Of a stretch of 64,000 bases of DNA, positions 56,374 through 64,000 are shown one piece after another. The first letter of the stretch is position 1, and each line of letters begins with the position of its first letter. The position numbers were made by a program, and so were the translations under genes. The stretch is from the NCBI GenBank assembly GCA_002633085.1, contig NSIV01000003.1:124001-188000 (forward strand), given 5' to 3'. This DNA is from Curvibacter sp. PD_MW3. Its GTDB lineage: Bacteria > Pseudomonadota > Gammaproteobacteria > Burkholderiales > Burkholderiaceae_C. A model generated the notes under the pieces. It was not told where the DNA came from. It saw nothing but the letters and a program-made list of their open reading frames with translations, and ran no database searches.

Positions 56374-57831
56374 TCAGGCGGCCTGTTCGAGCTGCGGATC
56401 GCCGAGATTGAAGCGCACGTTGAAGCGCGCCCCCGGCGGTACCTGGCCCGGCCGCGTCTCTTCCACGGTGATGGTGGCGCGATGCTGGTGGGCGATCTCC
56501 TGCGCAATGGGCAGGCCCAGGCCCGAGCCGTCCGCTTCCACCCCCAGGGCGCGGTAGAAGGGCTGGAACACCAGTTCGCGCTCCGCCTGCGGGATGCCGG
56601 GGCCGGAGTCTTCCACCTGCAGCAGGGCCACCTTGCCGAAGGGGTCGGCCAGCACGCGTGCTGTAATGACGCCGGGCTTCTCGGGGCTGGAGGGTGTGTA
56701 GTTGATGGCGTTGTCCAGCAGGTTGCGCACCAGCTCCTTGAGCAAGGTCGGGTTGCCCTCCAGCGTGATGCCGGGTGTGCCGGGCTGCGCACCTTCGAAG
56801 CCGAGGTCGATGTGTTTGTCCATGGCGCGGGGCACGCAGTCGCGCACCACGTCCATGGTGAGGCGCGCCAGATCACAGGGTTGGCGGTGGGTGGTTGCAT
56901 TGCCGCCCTCGGCGCGGGCCAGGGCCAGCAGCTGGTTGACGGTGTGGGTGGCGCGGATGCTGGCGCGGCCGATCTGCCGCAGCGACTGCTTCAGCTCGTC
57001 GGTGCTGGTGCTTTCGCGCTGCGCCAGATCGGCCTGCATGCGCAGGCCGGCCAGTGGCGTCTTGAGCTGGTGCGCGGCATCGGCCAGGAAACGCTTTTGC
57101 GTGGCGATCGAATCCTTCAGCCGCAGCAGCAGGTCGTTCACCGAGGCCACCAGCGGCGCCACTTCCAGTGGCACGGTCTGGGCGTCCAGCGGACTGAGGT
57201 CGTCCGGCTTGCGGGCGCGGATGCGTTCCTCCAGCCGGTGCAGCGGCTTGATGGCCTGCACCAGCGCCAGCCAGACCAGCAGCACTGCCAGCGGCAGGGT
57301 GACGAACTGCGGCAGCATGACACCCTTGATGATCTCGGCCGCCAGCACCGAGCGCTTGTCCAGCGTCTCGGCCACCTGCACCAGCGCCATCTTGTTGCCC
57401 GGCAGGTTGAGCGGTACCCACATGTAGGCGACCTTGATGTCCAGACCGTGGAACTCGTCGTCGCGCAGGCGGACTTCGCCCGGCGCCACCGGTTCGTCCT
57501 CCGGCGGCAGCGGGAAGTCGCGTTCGCCGCTGAGGTATTCGCCACGGGTGCCAAGCACCTGGTAGTAGACGGTGTCGGCATCGTCGGCGCGCAGCAGCTC
57601 GCGTGCCGGCAGCGGCAGATTGAACTGCACGTGTTGCTGCTTGACCGTGATCAGCTGAGCCAGGGCATTGACGTTGTACTCCAGCGCGCGATCGAACGGT
57701 TTGCCGGCGATGCTTTGCGCCACCAGCCAAGTCAGCACCAGGCTGATCGGCCACAGCAGCAGCAGCGGTGTGAGCATCCAGTCGAGGATTTCGCCAAACA
57801 GCGAGCGCTGCTCGCGCTGGAAAAGTTTCAC
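56374..57831 (-). CDS. Sensor histidine kinase (TctE/QseC-like)
   Basis: A 485-residue kinase. Two helices (LTPLLLLWPISLVLTWLVA; FVTLPLAVLLVWLALV) bracket a periplasmic domain of ~150 residues; a HAMP segment follows. The H-box is FLADAAHQLKTPLAGLRMQA (His near 257), the N-box ELVRNLLDNAINYTP, and the G2 box GSGLGLPIAQEIAHQH. It resembles the TctE family for tricarboxylates, but no transporter is adjacent. It starts 39 bases after the response regulator gene. Confidence 0.92.
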   Translation of the reverse strand: MKLFQREQRSLFGEILDWMLTPLLLLWPISLVLTWLVAQSIAGKPFDRALEYNVNALAQLITVKQQHVQFNLPLPARELLRADDADTVYYQVLGTRGEYLSGERDFPLPPEDEPVAPGEVRLRDDEFHGLDIKVAYMWVPLNLPGNKMALVQVAETLDKRSVLAAEIIKGVMLPQFVTLPLAVLLVWLALVQAIKPLHRLEERIRARKPDDLSPLDAQTVPLEVAPLVASVNDLLLRLKDSIATQKRFLADAAHQLKTPLAGLRMQADLAQRESTSTDELKQSLRQIGRASIRATHTVNQLLALARAEGGNATTHRQPCDLARLTMDVVRDCVPRAMDKHIDLGFEGAQPGTPGITLEGNPTLLKELVRNLLDNAINYTPSSPEKPGVITARVLADPFGKVALLQVEDSGPGIPQAERELVFQPFYRALGVEADGSGLGLPIAQEIAHQHRATITVEETRPGQVPPGARFNVRFNLGDPQLEQAA

Positions 57832-57870
57832 GTTGAAGGCGTCAGGTTGGGGCGGGCGTCGCCTGAATGC

Positions 57871-58548
57871 TCAGGCGTTTGGAATTTTCTCAAGACAGTA
57901 GCCGAGGCCGCGCACGGTGGCGATGCGGATCGGGCCTTTCTCGATTTTCTTGCGCAGGCGGTGGATGTAGACCTCGATGGCGTTGTTGCTGACCTCCTCG
58001 CCCCACTCGCACAGGCGCTCCACCAGCTGGTCCTTGCTGACCAGGCGGCCGGTGCGCTGCAGCAGCACTTCGAGCAGACCGAGCTCGCGTGCCGACAACT
58101 CGACCATCTTGCCGTCGATGGTGGCGACGCGGCCGGCCTGGTCATAGACCAGCGGGCCGTGCTTGATGCTGCTGCTGGCGCCGCCCATGCCGCGACGCAC
58201 CAGGGCGCGCACGCGCGCTTCGAGCTCCTGCAGGCTGAAGGGCTTGGCCATGTAGTCGTCGGCACCGTAGTCCAGGCCCTTGACGCGTTCTTCCACGCTG
58301 TCGGCGGCGGTCAGGATCAGCACCGGCAGGGCGGAACCGCGCGCGCGCAGTTTCTTCAGCACCTCCAGGCCATGCATCTTGGGCAGCCCCAGATCCAGGA
58401 TCAGCAGATCGAATTCGGTGTTCGTCATCAGGGCCGCATCGGCCTCGGTGCCGCTGGCGACATGGTTGACGGCGGCACCGGAACTGCGCAGGGTGCGCAG
58501 CAGGCCATCGGCCAACACCTGGTCGTCCTCGGCAATCAGAATTCGCAT
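57871..58548 (-). CDS. OmpR-family response regulator (TctD-like)
   Basis: A 225-residue regulator. Receiver: MRILIAEDDQVLADGL with acidic pocket, phosphoacceptor Asp in LLILDLGLPKMHGLEVL (near 51), and conserved Lys in ADDYMAKPFSLQELEARV. The DNA-binding winged helix covers the last ~100 residues (NAIEVYIHRLRKKI and RGLGYCLEK). The ATG at 58548 has AAGGAG six bases upstream. It is transcribed with the downstream kinase. Confidence 0.95.
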   Translation of the reverse strand: MRILIAEDDQVLADGLLRTLRSSGAAVNHVASGTEADAALMTNTEFDLLILDLGLPKMHGLEVLKKLRARGSALPVLILTAADSVEERVKGLDYGADDYMAKPFSLQELEARVRALVRRGMGGASSSIKHGPLVYDQAGRVATIDGKMVELSARELGLLEVLLQRTGRLVSKDQLVERLCEWGEEVSNNAIEVYIHRLRKKIEKGPIRIATVRGLGYCLEKIPNA

Positions 58549-58626
58549 GCTTGTCTCCTTCTCGACGGTCGACGTGAGCCGTCTCCGTCTTTGTTGCAAT
58601 TTTAGGCGCTGGCGTCTTGCCCTGCC

Positions 58627-59112
58627 TCAGGCAGCATAGGCCTCCAGGCCGAGCGCGATCACGGCGGCCACTTCTTCGCCCACCGTCTGCTTGAGTTCCG
58701 CCTCTGCCTGAACCACGGCCTGCTCGAAAGCCGAGAGCCAGGCCAGTCCGTCCGCGGTGAAGCACACCCGCTTGGCGCGGCCGTCGCGCGCATCGGTGGT
58801 CCGGGTCACCAGGCCCCAGGCCTCGCACTGGTCGACCAGCTTGCCCATGGCCTGCTTGCTCATGCCGGCCAGTTCGGCCAATTCGCTCAGGCGCGAACCT
58901 TCCAGCGCCAGATGGCGCGTGATGTGGACGTGGGCGGCGCTGACCTGGCCGCGTGCGGCCAGGTTGGACAGGGCCAGCGGTACCTCGGCGTTGTGCGCCA
59001 TCAGGTGTAGCACGCGGGCGTCGAAACGACGCATGGCGTGGCCCAGCAGCCGTCCCAGATGGGTCTGGCGCCAGCCGGCGTCGGCGGGCTTGTGCAGGGG
59101 GTCGTGGGTCAT
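58627..59112 (-). CDS. MarR-family transcriptional regulator
   Basis: A 161-residue winged-helix protein. The recognition region is SELAELAGMSKQAMGKLVDQ, followed by the wing DARDGRAKRVCFTADGLAWL. The N-terminal and C-terminal helices supply the dimer interface. The ATG at 59112 is in an inverted repeat likely to be its own operator (see regulatory entry). It is divergent from recA; the effector is unknown. Confidence 0.92.
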   Translation of the reverse strand: MTHDPLHKPADAGWRQTHLGRLLGHAMRRFDARVLHLMAHNAEVPLALSNLAARGQVSAAHVHITRHLALEGSRLSELAELAGMSKQAMGKLVDQCEAWGLVTRTTDARDGRAKRVCFTADGLAWLSAFEQAVVQAEAELKQTVGEEVAAVIALGLEAYAA

Positions 59113-59158
59113 TTGCAAATAGTAAACCAAGATGACCAAAAAACCTGTTTACTTGCAA
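59113..59158. promoter_or_regulatory. Inverted-repeat operator candidate upstream of marR
   Basis: TTGCAA-ata-GTAAAC (59113-59127) and GTTTAC-TTGCAA (59147-59158) are arranged head to head, with the first arm overlapping the marR start codon. Spacing is ~20 bases, suitable for two bound dimers or a looped repressor, and fits negative autoregulation. Confidence 0.6.
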
Positions 59159-59176
59159 GTATGGCGCCCATTAAAC

Positions 59177-59211
59177 TACTGTTCAAGCATCCAGCCTGTG
59201 ATTAAAAACAC
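59177..59211 (+). promoter_or_regulatory. LexA-box-like sites in the recA promoter region
   Basis: TACTGT-N8-CCAG (59177-59194) and CTGT-N8-ACAC (59196-59211) each match the CTGT-N8-ACAG SOS box of proteobacteria at 7 of 8 conserved positions. They lie 43-77 bases before the recA ATG, where a LexA site would be expected. Confidence 0.5.
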
Positions 59212-59253
59212 TGGATAAAACGAATCAAGCCACTGAACTTCAAGGAGATTTCC

Positions 59254-60312
<1,059 letters not shown>

Positions 60313-60329
60313 ACCTGGGGATTCCGGTC

Positions 60330-60788
60330 ATGGCGTTTGAGCAACCCTCACTCAAGGGGCGGGCGCTGCGGCTGTTGAGCACCCGCGAGCATTCGCGGGT
60401 AGAACTGGAGCGCAAGCTGGCCCGGTTCGAGCAGGCGCCGGGCGAGTTGACGCAGGCGCTCGATGAATTGCAGGCCAAGGGCTTCATCAGCGAGCAGCGC
60501 GTGGTGGAGTCCGTGCTGCACCGGCGCGCCGCCAAGCTGGGCGCCACGCGCATCCGCCAGGAACTGCAGGACAAGGGGCTGGACCGGGCGCTGGTCGAGC
60601 AGGCGCTGGCCGGGCTCAAGGACAGTGAATTGGCGCGAGCACGCGAAGTTTGGCGCCGAAAGTACGACGCAGCGCCTGCCAGTCCGGCGGAGCGGGGGCG
60701 GCAGCAGCGTTTTTTGCTGACCCGCGGCTTTTCTGCCGAGGTGGTGCGCCGGGTCCTGGTGGGTGCCGGCGCGCAGGATGATGAATAA
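60330..60788 (+). CDS. recX: RecA regulator RecX
   Basis: A 152-residue helical protein with RecX repeats: ALRLLSTREHSRVELERKLARF, LQAKGFISEQRVVESVL and KLGATRIRQELQDKGL. It inhibits RecA filament growth and is coexpressed with recA. Length is normal. It ends 2 bases before a strong palindromic repeat. Confidence 0.94.
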   Translation: MAFEQPSLKGRALRLLSTREHSRVELERKLARFEQAPGELTQALDELQAKGFISEQRVVESVLHRRAAKLGATRIRQELQDKGLDRALVEQALAGLKDSELARAREVWRRKYDAAPASPAERGRQQRFLLTRGFSAEVVRRVLVGAGAQDDE

Positions 60789-60789
60789 A

Positions 60790-60829
60790 AATAGCTGTTG
60801 GCGCTGTCAAATCGGCGCCAACAGCTATT
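60790..60829. repeat. Palindromic family A repeat/terminator after recX
   Basis: AATAGCTGTTGGCGC (60790-60804) and GCGCCAACAGCTATT (60815-60829) form a perfect 15-bp stem with a 10-base loop. The TAGCTGTTGGCGC core is shared with the repeat at 33671. It may serve as a bidirectional transcript end for recX and argC; AAAA follows the stem rather than a T run on the plus strand. Confidence 0.7.
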
Positions 60830-60849
60830 AAAAAGATAGCAATCTGGGG

Positions 60850-61788
60850 TTACAGCCCCAGCATCAGCCTGAGGTTCTGCACGGCGGCGCCGCTGGCGCC
60901 CTTGCCCAGGTTGTCCAGGCGGGCCACCAGCACGGCGTGGCGGAAACCGTCGTCGGCGCCGTGGTTGGCGTAGACGCGCAATTCCATTTTGTTGGTATCG
61001 GCCAAGGCCACGGCATCGAGCTTGCCGTCCGCCGTGGCGGGCTCTACCGTCACCCATTCGCTGCCGGCGTAGTGGCGAGCCAAGGCGTCATGCAGGTCCT
61101 GCGCGCTCGGCTGGCCCGGCAGCGTGTCCAGGTGCAGCGGCAGCTGCACCAGCATGCCTTGGCGGAAATTGGCCACCGACGGGATGAACAGCGGGCGGCG
61201 TGTCAGCCCGGTGTATTTCATGATCTCCGGCAGGTGCTTGTGCTTCAGGCTCAGGGCGTAAAGCTCGAAGGGCGGCGCACTGCCGGCCTCGTAGGCTTCG
61301 ATCATGCTGCGCCCGCCGCCCGAGTAGCCGCTGACCGAGGGCAGCGCCAGCGGGTAATCCTTCGGGATCAGGCCGGCATCAACCAGTGGGCGGATCAGGG
61401 CGATGGCGCCCGTGGCGTAGCAGCCGGGGTTGGCGACACGGCGCGCCTGCAGCACCGCCTCGCGCTGGCCGGCGGCCAGCTCGGGGAAACCAAAGACCCA
61501 GTCGGGGTGGGTACGGTGCGCGGTGGAGGCGTCTATCACTTTCGGGCCGGGCTGGCCGCTGGTCGCCAGGCTGTCGATCATGGCGACCGACTCGATGGCG
61601 GCATCGTCGTGCAGGCACAGCACCACCAGATCCACCTGGGACATCAAGGCACGCTTGGCCGCCGGATCCTTGCGCAGCTCAGGAGCAATGCTGACGAGTT
61701 CAATCTCGGGCATGGCCTGCAGCCGTTCGCGGATCTGCAGGCCGGTGGTGCCGGCCTCGCCGTCGATGAAAACCTTGTGTTGGGTCAT
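60850..61788 (-). CDS. argC: N-acetyl-gamma-glutamyl-phosphate reductase (type 2)
   Basis: A 312-residue arginine-synthesis enzyme reducing N-acetylglutamyl phosphate. The active-site cysteine is C123 in [13 protein letters not shown]; the NADP loop is [27 protein letters not shown] carries the conserved His. Length and sequence fit the short type-2 form (as in Pseudomonas), not the E. coli long form. It faces recX tail to tail. Confidence 0.95.
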   Translation of the reverse strand: MTQHKVFIDGEAGTTGLQIRERLQAMPEIELVSIAPELRKDPAAKRALMSQVDLVVLCLHDDAAIESVAMIDSLATSGQPGPKVIDASTAHRTHPDWVFGFPELAAGQREAVLQARRVANPGCYATGAIALIRPLVDAGLIPKDYPLALPSVSGYSGGGRSMIEAYEAGSAPPFELYALSLKHKHLPEIMKYTGLTRRPLFIPSVANFRQGMLVQLPLHLDTLPGQPSAQDLHDALARHYAGSEWVTVEPATADGKLDAVALADTNKMELRVYANHGADDGFRHAVLVARLDNLGKGASGAAVQNLRLMLGL

Positions 61789-61939
61789 GGTGGATAGGGG
61801 GCGGGGTATGCGTCAGCCATTGTAAGTTTTTGTGCGTAGCAACATGATACATTCCAAGGCTGTGCTGAATCCAGCACCCGATGCGGAATAAACCAGTTCA
61901 GCAACGGGATAAAAACTTTCATTTCCTGAGAGAGCCCTC

Positions 61940-63100
<1,161 letters not shown>

Positions 63101-63115
63101 GCCCGGAGAACAAGC

Positions 63116-64000
63116 ATGTCGATCTACATCAATAAAGACACCAAAGTCATCACCCAGGGCATCACCGGCAAGACCGGCCAGTTCCACACTGAAAAGTGCC
63201 AGGAATACGCCAACGGCAAGAACTGTTTTGTCGCCGGCGTGAACCCCAAGAAGGCGGGCGAGTCCATCTTCAACATCCCGATCTACGCCTCCGTCAAGGA
63301 AGCCGCCAAGCAAACCGGCGCGACTGTGAGCGTGATCTACGTGCCGCCGGCCGGTGCCGCTGACGCGATCTGGGAAGCCGTTGAGGCCGACCTGGATCTG
63401 GCGATCTGCATTACCGAAGGCATTCCGGTGCGCGACATGCTGATGGTGCGCAACAAGATGAAGGCCAAGGAAGCCGCTGGCGGCAAGAAAACCCTGCTGC
63501 TGGGCCCCAACTGCCCCGGTCTGATCACGCCTGACGAGATCAAGATCGGCATCATGCCCGGTCACATCCACCGCAAAGGTCGCATTGGTGTGGTGAGCCG
63601 TTCCGGCACGCTGACCTATGAAGCCGTGGCCATGCTGACCGAAGTGGGTCTGGGCCAGTCGACAGCCGTCGGTATCGGTGGCGACCCGATCAATGGTCTC
63701 AAGCACATCGACGTCATGAAGGCCTTCAACGACGATCCGGACACCGATGCCGTCATCATGATTGGCGAAATCGGTGGTCCCGACGAGGCTGAAGCGGCAC
63801 GCTGGTGCAAGGCCAACATGAAGAAGCCGGTGGTCGGCTTCATCGCTGGCGTGACGGCGCCTGCTGGCAAGCGCATGGGCCACGCCGGCGCGCTGATTGC
63901 CGGCGGTGCCGACACAGCCGATGCCAAGCTCGCCATCATGGAAGAGTGCGGCTTCATCGTGACACGCAACCCGTCCGAACTGGGCAAGCTGCTTAAAGCA
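63116..64000 (+). CDS. sucD: Succinate-CoA ligase, alpha subunit (3' end outside window)
   Basis: The 295 codons present run from [20 protein letters not shown] to the window edge without a stop; the full length (about 297) is nearly reached. The CoA-binding Rossmann domain is N-terminal; [17 protein letters not shown] and [20 protein letters not shown] are typical. The phosphohistidine site lies in [16 protein letters not shown] lies upstream of the ATG. It pairs with sucC to make succinate, ATP (or GTP) and CoA. Confidence 0.96.
   Translation, partial: MSIYINKDTKVITQGITGKTGQFHTEKCQEYANGKNCFVAGVNPKKAGESIFNIPIYASVKEAAKQTGATVSVIYVPPAGAADAIWEAVEADLDLAICITEGIPVRDMLMVRNKMKAKEAAGGKKTLLLGPNCPGLITPDEIKIGIMPGHIHRKGRIGVVSRSGTLTYEAVAMLTEVGLGQSTAVGIGGDPINGLKHIDVMKAFNDDPDTDAVIMIGEIGGPDEAEAARWCKANMKKPVVGFIAGVTAPAGKRMGHAGALIAGGADTADAKLAIMEECGFIVTRNPSELGKLLKA

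Noticed and set aside
56482-58605. 707-codon plus-strand frame opposite the two-component genes
   Set aside because: Covers both the kinase and the regulator in antisense; both have full catalytic motifs on the minus strand.

Overview
The window reads as a chromosomal origin segment of a high-GC betaproteobacterium, most likely order Burkholderiales, family Comamonadaceae (Rhodoferax/Polaromonas-like). The case rests on the gene order gyrB-dnaN-dnaA facing away from rpmH-rnpA-yidD-yidC-mnmE, on the single-copy housekeeping genes, and on two short intergenic repeat families that I associate with this family. The species is inferred by eye, not from any search.

Layout. 1-5.4 kb (minus strand): the start of an NnrU-family gene, a GGDEF diguanylate cyclase, a DnaQ-like exonuclease, yjdM and gyrB. 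5.4-8.5 kb: dnaN, a probable replication origin (DnaA boxes, GC-rich spacer and TAG trinucleotides) and dnaA. 8.5-13.3 kb: rpmH, rnpA, yidD, yidC, mnmE and an unrecognised small protein. 13.3-20.2 kb: apt, a KefB/C-type antiporter, then kdsD-kdsC-lptC (Kdo synthesis and LPS export), an SDR enzyme and an sbtA/sbtB-like bicarbonate transporter pair. 20.2-21.4 kb: two paralogous glycine-rich RNA-binding proteins whose ribosome binding sites can fold into the same kind of hairpin. 21.6-24.4 kb: ammonium transporter, TMEM165-type cation exporter and formate/nitrite channel. 24.4-26.3 kb: a SAM-II riboswitch with a terminator in front of metX-metW. 26.4-33.7 kb: MHS transporter, chemotaxis receptor, M20 peptidase, lipase, MFS transporter and rsmE. 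33.7-39.5 kb: amgK facing lptD-surA-rsmA. 39.5-40.8 kb: a repeat-flanked, visibly AT-richer secreted barnase-like RNase with its barstar. 40.8-50 kb: maeB, a DUF2061 protein, a PhnD-like binding protein, pepP, murU, tkt and gapA. 50-56.4 kb: slyD, a YbhB-like protein, topB with a fused SWIB domain facing a SET-domain methyltransferase, birA and a SPOR protein. 56.4-64 kb: TctE/TctD-like two-component pair, marR, recA-recX, argC, sucC and sucD (cut by the window edge).

Most of the window is core genome. The parts worth a second look are (i) the topB-SWIB / SET pair, separated by an alternating purine-pyrimidine tract that could form Z-DNA, (ii) the two RNA-binding protein genes with sequestered Shine-Dalgarno sequences, (iii) the SAM-II riboswitch coupled to an intrinsic terminator, (iv) short palindromic repeats that have entered protein-coding genes (murU and the SDR gene) in frame, and (v) an origin arrangement matching the DnaA-trio unwinding element. 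Several usual neighbours are absent: lptA/lptB/rpoN after lptC, pdxA between surA and rsmA, and coaX after birA. No tRNA, rRNA, CRISPR array, insertion sequence or prophage was seen.
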